Shown here: positions 46,339 through 56,097 of the stretch, in pieces
How the letters are laid out: every line of letters starts with the position of its first letter
How positions within the stretch are numbered: the stretch's first letter is position 1
Origin: Brevibacillus panacihumi W25
Lineage (GTDB): Bacteria; Bacillota; Bacilli; Brevibacillales; Brevibacillaceae
NCBI RefSeq assembly: GCF_000503775.1
Contig: NZ_KI629782.1
Coordinates: forward strand, 806,001 to 870,000
Direction of reading: 5' to 3'
DNA length: 64,000 nucleotides
The notes under the pieces: model-generated
Told to the model about the DNA's origin: nothing
Databases searched by the model: none
Seen by the model: the letters and a program-made list of their open reading frames with translations, nothing else
Translations under genes and position numbers: made by a program

Positions 46339-47472
46339 CTAAATCCATCGTATTTGAGCGTGCAGATTAGCCAAATTGTCATGAAAACCCCAGCCGATCC
46401 CTTCTGTTTTCGAAACCACGGCTTCGAGGCGCTCCTCGAATTCGTCGAACAACTCGGCTGTTTTATCTTCATTTACTTGATCAATGATATCGGCATACAT
46501 GGACACCATGCTGTAGTAGAAGCGTTCATCAATATCCCCGTAGCTTAGGGTGAAATCAACTCCATTTTCAACGTAGACCAGCTTCAATTCCAGGGCGTAC
46601 CTGGCATTTCCAGTCAATTTTTCGAATTCCGAGATCGCATGTTTCGCTTCCTGGAGTCTCAGCTTGCCAAATCCCCGCTCAGGGAAAAACTCTTTCTCAA
46701 CCTTCTTGCAATACTCTTGAAAGAGAGACTCTACTGCTTCATCGCCCAGTATTCTTACAGCAAGAAACTTCTCCATATCTTTGCTGGCGCCATGACAAGC
46801 CTTCACCAAATCGATAAGCTGGTCGCTATTTAGCTGCTTCAGATGCTTATTCAGAGCAGACTTCGTCAGCTTCACAGGCTTTTTCCCTACCGGCCGCTTA
46901 ACCAGTGACTTGGGGATCAGCTTGTCCTTCTGTCGCTCAAGCTCCTGATTCACTTCTTCGCAGGAGAAATGTTCGGGATCATATCCTTCTCGAACCCAGC
47001 CTATAAAATGATCCCGCTCCGGATGATTGGGAGTAAGCAGTACTTCCAGCATATGCTGATGCCCCCACACGCCTCCCACATCTTCCTGCGGACAGCCGCG
47101 GGCACCATCTAGACACAAGGGTGCCGGGTCGGATGTCGATGCGTCGATTTTGATCAACGTAACCGTGTGCTGCCAATCATCTCCAAAATCATACACGTAT
47201 GTAAATACGGTGTTTTCTTCGTGAACATGCTTCTGAACGATTTCTCTTCGAGCATTCAATACCTCTCGGTCTTCCATATCTGCGAATGTCGGATCGGGCA
47301 GACCGATCACCTTTTCTTTCACATGAAACTCGTATAAATGGTAATTTTCCCATCCCATGACCGATTGGATGATTTTGTGAAGCTGATGAAACGTCACGTC
47401 CGGATGAAATTGAAACTCCCGCCAAATCTTCGGGGCAATCTCATTCAGTTCGATTCTGCATCTATAAACCAT
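46339..47472 (-). CDS. Plasmid pRiA4b ORF-3-like protein
   Basis: 377 residues from the ATG with SD AAAAGGAG. The N-terminal 170 residues match the pRiA4b ORF-3 domain (YRCRIELNEIAPKIWRE, then VMGWENYHLYEF, YVYDFGDDWQHTV, CPQEDVGG), found on plasmids and in mobile regions with unknown function. The C-terminal half is helical (LTKSALNKHLKQLNSDQLI) and resembles a SAP-like or SWIM-associated region. First large gene of the cluster. Confidence 0.85.
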   Translation of the reverse strand: MVYRCRIELNEIAPKIWREFQFHPDVTFHQLHKIIQSVMGWENYHLYEFHVKEKVIGLPDPTFADMEDREVLNARREIVQKHVHEENTVFTYVYDFGDDWQHTVTLIKIDASTSDPAPLCLDGARGCPQEDVGGVWGHQHMLEVLLTPNHPERDHFIGWVREGYDPEHFSCEEVNQELERQKDKLIPKSLVKRPVGKKPVKLTKSALNKHLKQLNSDQLIDLVKACHGASKDMEKFLAVRILGDEAVESLFQEYCKKVEKEFFPERGFGKLRLQEAKHAISEFEKLTGNARYALELKLVYVENGVDFTLSYGDIDERFYYSMVSMYADIIDQVNEDKTAELFDEFEERLEAVVSKTEGIGWGFHDNLANLHAQIRWI

Positions 47473-47560
47473 GATCGTCTGTTCTCCTTTTAAGTATTCC
47501 GAGTATATAAACAAACCCACTGTATCCCGGTTGGAATTACAATGGGTAGGCTATTTAGAT

Positions 47561-47716
47561 TCATTCCCATTCTTCTTCGCGCATCCTTTTGATTTCATCA
47601 GTCAAATGCGCAGCTTGTTCCGGAGTTAAAACTCCAGCCGATTCAAGGATATCGTCAATGCTGCATTCATCCTCAGACATTTGTCGGTCCAACTTATTTG
47701 GCAGGGGCATAGCCAA
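47561..47716 (-). CDS. Small acidic protein
   Basis: 51 residues from a TTG (SD GGAGGAG, five bases) or 49 from the ATG two codons later. Very acidic, ending EIKRMREEEWE, with SIDDILESAGVLTPEQAA in the middle. Unrecognised; probably real because of the SD and codon use. Confidence 0.6.
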   Translation of the reverse strand: MAMPLPNKLDRQMSEDECSIDDILESAGVLTPEQAAHLTDEIKRMREEEWE

Positions 47717-48020
47717 CTGTTCTCCTCCCAATTATAAATCTGAGCAATCATTTTCATTTCTCTCCGGGAAACAAAACAGGAACATTCTAAACTTCATTCT
47801 CCTGCTGTTCAAAAGAAATCCTAGACCTCTTCACAATGATACGCGACAGTCCCGCATAGGTCTGTCTTCCTCAGTATAAGCTTTGCCTATAATGGGATTG
47901 GTGAGTATAGCTTCTGTTTCAAGAATGAATAATTATATGAAATCATACGTTTTCTCGGGAGAAAATCACTCGCTGCGAAACTGGGAGAGCTTACTGCCGG
48001 AGACCATAAAACTACGCGGT
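47717..48020. other. Gene-free stretch
   Basis: No supported ORF, RNA gene or repeat seen. Confidence 0.4.
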
Positions 48021-48290
48021 TCATGATCGAAAGTCCTCGGCAGATAAGGATTTCAGTAACTCCGATGTGCTCAAGGCTTTGCCAAGCTTGAATTCCTTCC
48101 TGCTTTGTTCAATCATGACCTTCAATTCCGGATTAGACTCAACGTCAGCTTGAATGGACCGCTGCTCTTCCTCTTGCAAGACGAGAGTGAACTTTCCCTT
48201 TCCTGGAATATGAAAGTGGTACACGGAGTTGTCGCGGCTCATATTCGATATGTTCTCCATCAACTCTTCCGGTGAATTGACCTTTTCCAT
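48021..48290 (-). CDS. Small hypothetical protein
   Basis: 89 residues, ATG with SD GGGGTGA six bases upstream. Begins MEKVNSPEELMENISNMSRD, central VYHFHIPGKGKFTLVLQEEE beta hairpin, charged helical C-terminus with KALSTSELLKSLSAEDF. Not recognised; length and composition resemble small antitoxin-like or phage accessory proteins, but no partner gene is adjacent. Confidence 0.65.
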   Translation of the reverse strand: MEKVNSPEELMENISNMSRDNSVYHFHIPGKGKFTLVLQEEEQRSIQADVESNPELKVMIEQSRKEFKLGKALSTSELLKSLSAEDFRS

Positions 48291-48363
48291 TCGATGTCAC
48301 CCCATGTCATAAGCTTTTCCGCTCTTTTATCACCAGTATAACATAAACCGCCCCGAATCCTGT

Positions 48364-48436
48364 AGAAGCAGAAAACCGGTCCCCACGGACCGGCATATCG
48401 CCCATGTAGCTCGTCCACCCTTACTTCGCAAACCGC
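48364..48436 (+). repeat. Interspersed repeat, copy A
   Basis: Shares AGAAGCAGAAAACCGG, CGGACCGGC, a CCATRTAGCTCG block and AAACCGC in the same order with copy B at 56267-56343. Contains the hairpin CCGGTCC / GGACCGG. Same orientation as copy B. Confidence 0.7.
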
Positions 48437-48507
48437 GCCGTTAGCTGAAATTGCTGAAGATCTGAAGAAAAGTAAAAAGGCCTACCCTGTAAGAATAGAC
48501 CTAGAAG

Positions 48508-48774
48508 TTAAGATTTATATACATCACCACGAGAGCCAATTTTAATTACTTGGATAAGTAACTTATCATTCTCAACTGAATAAATAATTCGATAAGAACC
48601 CACTCGTAATCGATATTCGTCCATTGTTCCTTGCATCCTTTTGATATCGAGCTCTGGATGATAAGGGTCTTCACAGAGAATTTGTAGATGTTGAGTAATT
48701 CGAATACGATTCGTCCTATCTAATTTTTGTAAATACTTAAGAGCATCTTTATAGAACTCAATTGAGTAAGTCAT
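48508..48774 (-). CDS. RelE/ParE-family toxin
   Basis: 88 residues beginning MTYSIEFYKDALKYLQKLD. The RelE/ParE fold is clear from HLQILCEDPYHPELDIKRM, YRLRVGSYRIIYSVEND and IKIGSRGDVYK. Likely a ribosome-dependent mRNA endonuclease. Starts 17 bases inside the antitoxin gene, so it is coupled to it. Confidence 0.9.
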   Translation of the reverse strand: MTYSIEFYKDALKYLQKLDRTNRIRITQHLQILCEDPYHPELDIKRMQGTMDEYRLRVGSYRIIYSVENDKLLIQVIKIGSRGDVYKS

Positions 48775-48994
48775 CGATAACATCCTTAAGTTTAATACTC
48801 TCGCCACGTCTAAAGGATTCTTTAGCTTTTTTAATTGCTTCAATATCATCTTGAGTAGTTGGCTCATCATCCCAAGGGATATGACGATACTCTTTATTTG
48901 TGACTAATTTTTCCAAGAAATCAGCAGCGATTGGAAGGGCTTCTTCAGGTAATTGTTGAATTAATTTGTTCAAATGATCTTTTGAAACTGCCAT
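48758..48994 (-). CDS. RelB-like antitoxin
   Basis: 78 residues, ATG after AGGGGTTGATC. N-terminal helix KDHLNKLIQQLPEEALPIAADFLEKLV and an acidic C-terminal region (KKAKESFRRGESIKLKDVIDDL) fit an antitoxin that wraps a RelE toxin and autoregulates. A TATAAT -10 lies at 49032-49037. Confidence 0.85.
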   Translation of the reverse strand: MAVSKDHLNKLIQQLPEEALPIAADFLEKLVTNKEYRHIPWDDEPTTQDDIEAIKKAKESFRRGESIKLKDVIDDLLN

Positions 48995-49109
48995 TCGATC
49001 AACCCCTATCTAGAAAGGCTAAATTAATTTTATTATAACACGTACTTAATGAAATTTCATAAAGATCGTACGGGCTATTTCAAGGTAGTCAGCAACATCA
49101 GCTAACACC

Positions 49110-49248
49110 GTATTCACGCTTCGGGCCATACGGCCCTTGGTCTGCCCGAGGCATTTCGGGGGAGAAGATTCATGCAGACAACCCTGCGAACCTAACCGCG
49201 TCGCGGCCGGCAGCTACGCTGCCTTAAGGTTCTCGGATTCGTGAATAC
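49110..49248. repeat. Palindromic structured element upstream of relB
   Basis: GC-rich stretch closed by the exact 9-bp inverted repeat GTATTCACG / CGTGAATAC. Inside are smaller hairpins: GGGCC...GGCCC, CCCGA...TCGGG, GAACCT...AGGTTC and GCAGC...GCTGC. It folds as a multi-branched cloverleaf in either strand. No ORF. Could be a structured RNA, a miniature mobile element or a recombination site. Confidence 0.5.
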
Positions 49249-49340
49249 AAGAACGTTACCTGAACCCCTCGTCAAAGATGAGTGGTCTGGTTTTCCTCCA
49301 TAACAAAAAGTCAGAAAGTTAATGTCCATTGTTTTCTTCT

Positions 49341-50615
49341 TTAATCCAATTCCACAATACTTTCCTGTTCCAAGCGTATCCTTCGATCAAGCATCGTTTG
49401 CAGCACCTGCCTCCAATGGGTCAGTCGGGTATCCTTTAGAGCCTCCTCAAGCTTTCCGGCATATTCATCGCTGATTGACGCCGCTGAGGACTCGTAACGA
49501 AGAAGCGTCTCCGCATCCATTAGCATGGGCCTCAGATTAGAAAAGAATTTCTTCCGCAGGTATTCAAAAATCCGGATTCCTCCCAGATCAATATCACCCC
49601 AATGATACACTTCAATGTTCTTTTCCGATGCCGAGGCCAAATGCTCTGCCAGTCTACACAAAAAGGATTGCAATGACCGATGGGGAAATCCCCCGGTATA
49701 TAGAACAAGCTCTGTTTCGCGGAGCTCGGAAGCGTGTTCGAGCCACAGATGATAAGTCGCCAAGTTTTCAATTGTTACTATCCGAGTGGCAACTGTTTGC
49801 ACTTGATACATTTCTTCCCCCGTTTTATCCGATAAGCCAACCCCACCGGCAAACACTCCAATATCAACCTTACGACTGTCGGTAGTACGGAATGAAAGAG
49901 GCCCGCTTACCAGCACAATTTGTGGATTTTTGGCCACCCCGAGGAAATCAAGCCATTCTTCCTCGGTTTCACGCTCCTCTCCTGATGCCTGCTTGGCGAG
50001 CGAAAGCAACCTTCGTTGAACGTTTCTTTCCATGTGCTTGGAGTCCTTGAACAGCTTCTGGCTAAGTAATCTTATTGGAACGGCTCGCTCGAGCCTAGGA
50101 AGCTCCAGCAATACACAAACAAGATCCTTATACCCCTCTGGATCGTCCACCTCCAGGTGGGCAGTTTTACCTTCGGCTAGCGATACATCGGCTTGTTCAG
50201 ACCACACCCTGACCCATTCCCAAGGATGGCGGGATAAGGGAGTAAGGATGTGCCGCAAGCGTTCCAGCTTGTCCCGCTTCGGCATCCGCCCCGCAACGCG
50301 ATAAGCCGTCTTCAACTCACTCCATCGCAGATAGATTCTTTCCAACTGCTCGCCGGTGCGAAACCGGGCCCAATTGAGTTCAACAAGTCCGAGCCGCTCC
50401 AACTCGGAAGCTGCTTCGTTGATCCAAATTCGTTTACGGAAATCCACTTCGTCTGTATAATCTTGCCAGAATGGACTTTTGTTAAGAGATAGCTGCGGCC
50501 TTTGCTTGGAAGGCTGCCCGGTTACAAAAGACTGGCTTAACTCGTATTTGTCCAACAGGAGGTTTAGCAGCTGGGAGACAAATTTGGATTTATATGGCGT
50601 TTCATGAATCTCCAA
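49341..50615 (-). CDS. jetD: JetD, nuclease subunit of Wadjet
   Basis: About 424 residues from a TTG with SD AAGGGGTG (a GTG three codons upstream is an alternative). DUF3322 N-terminal region and DUF2220 C-terminal TOPRIM-like domain, with the characteristic YHWGDIDLGGIRIFEYL. JetD cleaves plasmid DNA once the JetABC complex has extruded it. Last gene of the jetABCD operon, 24 bases after jetC. Confidence 0.9.
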   Translation of the reverse strand: MEIHETPYKSKFVSQLLNLLLDKYELSQSFVTGQPSKQRPQLSLNKSPFWQDYTDEVDFRKRIWINEAASELERLGLVELNWARFRTGEQLERIYLRWSELKTAYRVAGRMPKRDKLERLRHILTPLSRHPWEWVRVWSEQADVSLAEGKTAHLEVDDPEGYKDLVCVLLELPRLERAVPIRLLSQKLFKDSKHMERNVQRRLLSLAKQASGEERETEEEWLDFLGVAKNPQIVLVSGPLSFRTTDSRKVDIGVFAGGVGLSDKTGEEMYQVQTVATRIVTIENLATYHLWLEHASELRETELVLYTGGFPHRSLQSFLCRLAEHLASASEKNIEVYHWGDIDLGGIRIFEYLRKKFFSNLRPMLMDAETLLRYESSAASISDEYAGKLEEALKDTRLTHWRQVLQTMLDRRIRLEQESIVELD

Positions 50616-50639
50616 GCAGATCACCCCTTACCATAAAAT

Positions 50640-53600
50640 CTAGAATAAAAAGCCTTGACCGTTTCCTTCATCCGCATCATCGGCTGAGGGGGATTTCCCG
50701 TTGTCAACGTTCGATAAATTCGATGTGGCAGCCGCCTCAGCCTCATATTCCGCTATTTCCACGGCTCCCGCTCTCGCCATCTCGTCTTCCGCCCCGTTGT
50801 CCCATTTGTCAATCATGTCTACATAACACTGGTAGTTATGCTTGCTGACGAACAGCGTGGTGGACACCTCAGGAGCCATATGCTGCATCTTCTCATCGGG
50901 AACGGCGGCAATCAGCTGCAGACCCATTTGCTTAATCAACCGCAGACTGGATTGAATCCGCTGCTCGTCCATTTTATTGAACGCTTCATCGAAAATGACA
51001 AGCCGCGTGCTTTTTCCGGAATATAAGTGGTGGAAGGAAGCCAATATCGCAATATAGAACGGTGTCTGCGTCTCGCCTCCCGATTTCTCCTTCAGCACTT
51101 GCGAGAAGCGGTATTTGCCGTTGCCGGATGTTACGATAATATCGAAATCCAAGTATTGCCGATAGTCCGAGAACTCCTCCAATTGTCCGGCCTCACCTTT
51201 GACCAGAAGATCGAACAACTCATGCAGAACCTCGGTACGATCATTGTCCGGTAATTCGAACAATGAACCCTTTTCCAAAAGCATGGGATCCATCACGGCA
51301 TCATAGAAGCGCTTGTAACGTTCACTAGGGGAAACCTCAAAATGATACTTGTCGTCGGAAAAAGGAAAATGCCTCAGCGCATAGTTCAGCTCGTGAAACT
51401 CCCTACGGGCCATCTCGATCGCTTCCCTTAACCGAAAAATAAAGTGGGACTTGAACTCCTCTTCCGATTCTTTCAAAGCCGCCGCAACTTTATCCTGATA
51501 TTCCGGAATATTCAGGTGTTCGATCGTTTCAAGCAGCCGATCGTAATCCTCGTTCGTGACCTTCTGGATGTCGGCGATAAAATTTTGATCGATATTATAT
51601 TTTTGCCGCATTAATTGCAGCTTGTTGAACTGGCTGTCGCGCAGTGTCTGCTGACCCTTCCAGCTGCCTTCCCAATTTTGGATTTTCTGCCAAGTGGAGG
51701 CGGACGAATTGCATGCTTCTTCGTATCTTTGCATCGCTCCCGCTTCCCGCTCGCTGCCGTGCTCATTGATCCAATTCCGCCATGCGGCTTCGTACTCTTG
51801 CACCTTAATCCGAAGCAAGTGCAGCTTTCCTTCCGCTTCGGACTTTTTCGATTCGGTTTCCGTTTGCTTTTGGAGTAAGGATCCCCATTTTTGTTGCCAC
51901 TTCTGTTCATCCTTCTTCCACTGCTCATACTCCGCCTGCAGCCGCTCCGCTTCGCTGAAATCGAGACCATTCAGTTCCTCTGTCTTCTGCAATAGCATTT
52001 CCGAGCATTCGTGGATATGCCGCATCAGGCCAAGATGGTCGGCAAGCTTGGTACAGCCCGTTTCCTTCAATTTGCCGATCCATTCGGAAAGGTGTTCACC
52101 CCAAGCATACAGCATGCGCCGTTCGTCCTGGGCAGACACCAGCTCGGAGCGGCGGATTTCCAACTGGCGGGCGATCGCTTTGGCGCCTATGAACGGAACC
52201 TCGTATTGCTCCTTGCGCATCTGCCGGGCTACCAGGTTGTTGTAAACCATGCATGATTGGGTCACCGCTGTACGATGGTGTCGCAGTTCCTGCTCGTTTG
52301 CAGCCTTCATCACCTTGCCCAGCAAATGCTCGACGTGCGCCTGGATTACGGGATGCTCCGCCTGCAGCTCGAGTGCCAGGGAACCGGTTACGGCCGTTCC
52401 CAAATACCGCTTCTCCTTCTCCGTATCGACGAGACCGACGCCTTCCAGCCGATAGGTTCGCTTCTCCCTTTCATAAATAGACAATGCCTCTGCGAAACAT
52501 TCCGGTTCAACCAACAGATCGAAGCGCTGGGTGTTCAAATACCCTTCCACCGCATTACGCCAAAGCTCTTCCTTGAGCTCCATGTGCTCGCAAAACACCC
52601 AAACCGCCGAGCGGCCCCGCAGCCGTTCCTCCAAGATGCCCTTCAACTGGCGCACCGGTTCGGCATAGCTGCGCTTCTGCTGCTCCAGATCACGAATGAT
52701 CGTTCTTAACTCTTCGATTCGAGCGTCCGTTTCACCCAGCTTTTCCTGCAACTGGTTATGTTGAACGAGCATCCTGTCACGCCACGCCGTTAGACCTTCT
52801 CCAATCTCAGCCAGATCCCGTGTCCACTCTTCTTCCTCATGGACTTCAATGATTCCGCAACGTGCCACAGCGTCAAGACGCGCCAGGCTCTCCTGATAAC
52901 TGCGGAGCGTCTCCCTCTCTCCAGGCTTCCATGTCCAGTACGGATTGTCCGGCCAATCGTACAAGTTCGCCAATAGCTGAAGCTCCCGTTCAATTTGTCT
53001 CCGATACGTGAGCAAGAGCCTCTCTCCCTCGCTCTGTTGAGCGGTGAGCCGGGCAATGTCCTCGTGCAGCTCTTTCTTGCGCTTCTCCGCAGCATGGTTC
53101 TGCCAGCGCTGGTAAGCATCCTGTTGCTTGTCCCGGGCTTCCGCCTGCAACCGGGCGGCAAGGTCAATATCATCCGCAAGCTGTCGCAGCTCTTCTTCCA
53201 GCCGGACATTGTCCCGTTCGGTCTGCTCCAGATTCTCACTCTCGTAATCCGCTTTCAAGCGCCGGATCACATAATCCTGCTCAATGGCAGTCTCCTTGTA
53301 TTTGGCATACTGGGCATAACACTCACGTATGGATTGCAGGTGCAGCTTCTTCTCCTGAAGATGCTCCAGCTCCTGGCGATACCGTTCGTGGATCTCGAAA
53401 TTTTGCCGCATCAAATCCAACTGCAGCTCTTTTCGGTCGAGTATATAATCGTTGACAAAAGCACGGATATTCTGGATCGGCTTGAACGAGAGCGCTTTGG
53501 TGAATATTGTGAAAAACCGATCATGAAGCTGTCCCATCCGGGCGAGTAAGGCTTTCTGATAGTTGGTCTTGTTCCTTTCAAACAAAGCCTTTTTTCCGGA

Positions 53601-54095
53601 GAGCCCGCTGACCCTGACGCTTTCCCCACCGTAGCGCTTGCGGAATTCGTCTCGATTGAGCAGCTGGCCGTTGGATTTGACAAACTGCAAATCATCCAAC
53701 CGCCGATCTGACAAAATGAAATACTCTTCTTCCCCGGTCGTGCTTCCTCGGTATACATCAATCGCTACCCCGACAACGAACCATTCCTTACGGTCCTCGT
53801 CCCGGAATTCAGCTGCAATATAAGTCGTAAAATCGCCGTCCCTCAAAAAGGAGCGCTCGTCGCTGCCGATTTTTCCCCTAAGATAATTGATAAAGCTGCG
53901 TTTGGCGTCATCGTGTGCAGCCGCATTGAACTTGATCATTCGATGATCAGCAACGAAAAGCACCTGCAGCGCGTCAATAATCGTCGATTTTCCCGCGGCG
54001 TTCTGTCCAGTGATCAACGTCTGTTTTCCGAATTCCAGCTCCTCGTCCTTGAAATAATGCCAGTTAATCAGACGCAGCCGCTTCATCCATTTCAT
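50640..54095 (-). CDS. jetC: JetC, SMC/MukB-like ATPase of Wadjet
   Basis: 1151 residues: Walker A LITGQNAAGKSTIIDALQ near the N-terminus, long coiled coils (about 230-450 and 650-900) around a hinge, signature KSGGETQTPFYIAIL and Walker B TRLVIFDEAFNKMD near the C-terminus. Motor of the DNA loop-extruding complex. Overlaps jetB by 32 bases; SD GGAGG eight bases before the ATG. Confidence 0.93.
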   Translation of the reverse strand: MKWMKRLRLINWHYFKDEELEFGKQTLITGQNAAGKSTIIDALQVLFVADHRMIKFNAAAHDDAKRSFINYLRGKIGSDERSFLRDGDFTTYIAAEFRDEDRKEWFVVGVAIDVYRGSTTGEEEYFILSDRRLDDLQFVKSNGQLLNRDEFRKRYGGESVRVSGLSGKKALFERNKTNYQKALLARMGQLHDRFFTIFTKALSFKPIQNIRAFVNDYILDRKELQLDLMRQNFEIHERYRQELEHLQEKKLHLQSIRECYAQYAKYKETAIEQDYVIRRLKADYESENLEQTERDNVRLEEELRQLADDIDLAARLQAEARDKQQDAYQRWQNHAAEKRKKELHEDIARLTAQQSEGERLLLTYRRQIERELQLLANLYDWPDNPYWTWKPGERETLRSYQESLARLDAVARCGIIEVHEEEEWTRDLAEIGEGLTAWRDRMLVQHNQLQEKLGETDARIEELRTIIRDLEQQKRSYAEPVRQLKGILEERLRGRSAVWVFCEHMELKEELWRNAVEGYLNTQRFDLLVEPECFAEALSIYEREKRTYRLEGVGLVDTEKEKRYLGTAVTGSLALELQAEHPVIQAHVEHLLGKVMKAANEQELRHHRTAVTQSCMVYNNLVARQMRKEQYEVPFIGAKAIARQLEIRRSELVSAQDERRMLYAWGEHLSEWIGKLKETGCTKLADHLGLMRHIHECSEMLLQKTEELNGLDFSEAERLQAEYEQWKKDEQKWQQKWGSLLQKQTETESKKSEAEGKLHLLRIKVQEYEAAWRNWINEHGSEREAGAMQRYEEACNSSASTWQKIQNWEGSWKGQQTLRDSQFNKLQLMRQKYNIDQNFIADIQKVTNEDYDRLLETIEHLNIPEYQDKVAAALKESEEEFKSHFIFRLREAIEMARREFHELNYALRHFPFSDDKYHFEVSPSERYKRFYDAVMDPMLLEKGSLFELPDNDRTEVLHELFDLLVKGEAGQLEEFSDYRQYLDFDIIVTSGNGKYRFSQVLKEKSGGETQTPFYIAILASFHHLYSGKSTRLVIFDEAFNKMDEQRIQSSLRLIKQMGLQLIAAVPDEKMQHMAPEVSTTLFVSKHNYQCYVDMIDKWDNGAEDEMARAGAVEIAEYEAEAAATSNLSNVDNGKSPSADDADEGNGQGFLF

Positions 54096-54672
54096 CCAGC
54101 AATCCTCCCTCCGCGTTCGTCAGGTACAATTCTAGCTTATCAAGCAACGACTGCATCTCATCCGTCTGAATCATATAGATCCAAGTATGGAACAGCTTGA
54201 ACCGGGCATCATCGGAACGAATGTCGGAATCCAGCGGTTCAATCAATTGGGCCTGTACGCACAATCTAACCAGCCTGTCCAATGCGGTACGGTTTACCCA
54301 TTCCAGCCGGAACGTCTCGTACTTGCTGCGAATTTCATAAAGGGTAATCATAGGATAATCCGCCAGCGATAGGCCTTGCCTCTTCTCCTCATATAGTAAG
54401 CGCAGCACCAGCAGCCATAGTGTCTGTTCCCGGTCAAGCCTACGGCGAAGACGGCCATCGGGAATATGCAGATAGACGCATTCATGCCGCTCGTCCACGA
54501 CAAGTTCCCAACCAAGGAATCGATAATAGCCCTCCAACGCGGTACGGTAGCGACGAATTGTCGCATACAACTCCCGGTCCTTGTCTTTGATCAGAAGGTT
54601 AACCTCCATGAGTCGCTGGATTACTTCTTTGACCTTCGATTGTTCAGAGTCGCTCAAATCTTGAAACATCAT
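54064..54672 (-). CDS. jetB: JetB, MukE-like subunit of Wadjet
   Basis: 202 residues, winged-helix (DUF4194-type) kite protein: DKDRELYATIRRYRTALEGYY, YPMITLYEIRSKY and TALDRLVRLCVQAQLIEPLD. Bridges JetA and JetC. Starts a few bases after jetA (double ATG) and overlaps jetC, so the complex is made in step. Confidence 0.88.
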   Translation of the reverse strand: MMFQDLSDSEQSKVKEVIQRLMEVNLLIKDKDRELYATIRRYRTALEGYYRFLGWELVVDERHECVYLHIPDGRLRRRLDREQTLWLLVLRLLYEEKRQGLSLADYPMITLYEIRSKYETFRLEWVNRTALDRLVRLCVQAQLIEPLDSDIRSDDARFKLFHTWIYMIQTDEMQSLLDKLELYLTNAEGGLLDEMDEAAASD

Positions 54673-54678
54673 GAATCG

Positions 54679-56097
54679 TTATCCTCCCCGCTCTTTACGG
54701 ACAATGTCGTGATTGTGGAATCGATATCTTCCGACACTAACCGTCTGCCGCTTGCCTTGCCGGTCCAAGCTGAAACGCGAGCCACCATCCGAGCCATACA
54801 AATAAACATACCCCAGCATAAGAAATTCCTCGGCACTACTTGGAGCGAGCTCGATCAGTTCCATGCGCTTTCGGTCACCAAGCCGGGTCATGACGTAATC
54901 ATCCACTTTTTTACGGGTAATGGCCTTGCGCATTTTCTCTACGTTCCTCTGTCGCAGCTCCTCCATCACGTGTGCCGGAATCGGAACCGTAACATGGGTC
55001 TCCGGCTGATGAGCCATCCTTCGGCGGCGCGGCGGCAGGAGTGACTGCTCTGACCATCCGCGAACCTGATTAATCGCGAACAGCGAGTATTCCGCATCCT
55101 GCTTTTGCTGGCCGAGCAACTCCAGCAGACGTGTCAACCGGCGGTCCAATCCTTCATGCTGCTGACTCAAATATCTGGCCCGGTCGTAGGAAGAACGAAG
55201 ATACTGGTTATGCCGCACATCAATCTGATAGAAAATCTCTTCCAGCCCGACAAAGGTTTCTTCAATGAAGAATAAAGCTTCCTTGACGGCATATTCCGCT
55301 TGTTCAACCGTTTCATACAGCTCGCTCTTGACGCCGTCCATTGCAGCTTCCTGCAGCAAACCCCGATCTAGGAGCCACTTCTGAACCGTATGAAGGATTT
55401 GAAAACGATAGCGCGCCACATGATCCGACGTTTTGAGCCGGTGATAGCTTTTATCTACAATTTGCGATTTATAGGTTTCAAAATGATGGTCCAGCACTTC
55501 GCGAATCGAAGTTTTTTGAACAACTGTCTCCATGTGATGCTTCATATTATTGTATAACCCAATCAATTCATGGCGAAATTGCCTTGTTACCTGTGCCGCC
55601 TCCATTACGGCGAAACAAGGGCGCATTTTGGCCTCCTCGCCGGTAAGAAGCTGATAAGTTACAAAAGCAAACCGTTGATATTCGACCGTCCGTGCTTCGC
55701 ATAATTCCTGAAACACCGCAATCAGCCGGCTGGCATAATGGGGAAGTACAATATAAGCTTCGAACTGGCTGCGGGTTTCCACATCAATCCACTTCGCCCG
55801 TTCCAGCCGTCGCAGCAATGCATTGGCCTGAGCTCTGGAGACATCCTCTAACGTAAGCTGATCCTCTCTTCCAGCTCCAACCGGCTCATCCTCATCGGCA
55901 GAAATGACCATACCCGTTTCTTGTTGAGTCTCCAGCAGCTCCTGCAGCAGATCCCGCATGACTTCATAGCGAATGCCGAACCGCTCCCTTTGCGAATGCT
56001 CGTATAAAAGCAGCAGTGCTTCCGCATATATCTTCCGATTGGAACCCGTCAGAAGATGAAATAATCCTTCCGGTACTACATCAAACAAGTTCATCAT
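54679..56097 (-). CDS. jetA: JetA, MukF-like kleisin of Wadjet
   Basis: About 472 residues from a double ATG (MMNLFDVVPEGLFHLLTG). Wadjet JetA (DUF5716-type) is the kleisin that closes the JetC ring. Helical, with coiled coil around 300-350. First gene of the operon; a TATAAT -10 lies at 56138-56143 without a good -35. The SD is weak (AAAGGG, 12 bases), so the start is not certain. Confidence 0.88.
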   Translation of the reverse strand: MMNLFDVVPEGLFHLLTGSNRKIYAEALLLLYEHSQRERFGIRYEVMRDLLQELLETQQETGMVISADEDEPVGAGREDQLTLEDVSRAQANALLRRLERAKWIDVETRSQFEAYIVLPHYASRLIAVFQELCEARTVEYQRFAFVTYQLLTGEEAKMRPCFAVMEAAQVTRQFRHELIGLYNNMKHHMETVVQKTSIREVLDHHFETYKSQIVDKSYHRLKTSDHVARYRFQILHTVQKWLLDRGLLQEAAMDGVKSELYETVEQAEYAVKEALFFIEETFVGLEEIFYQIDVRHNQYLRSSYDRARYLSQQHEGLDRRLTRLLELLGQQKQDAEYSLFAINQVRGWSEQSLLPPRRRRMAHQPETHVTVPIPAHVMEELRQRNVEKMRKAITRKKVDDYVMTRLGDRKRMELIELAPSSAEEFLMLGYVYLYGSDGGSRFSLDRQGKRQTVSVGRYRFHNHDIVRKERGG

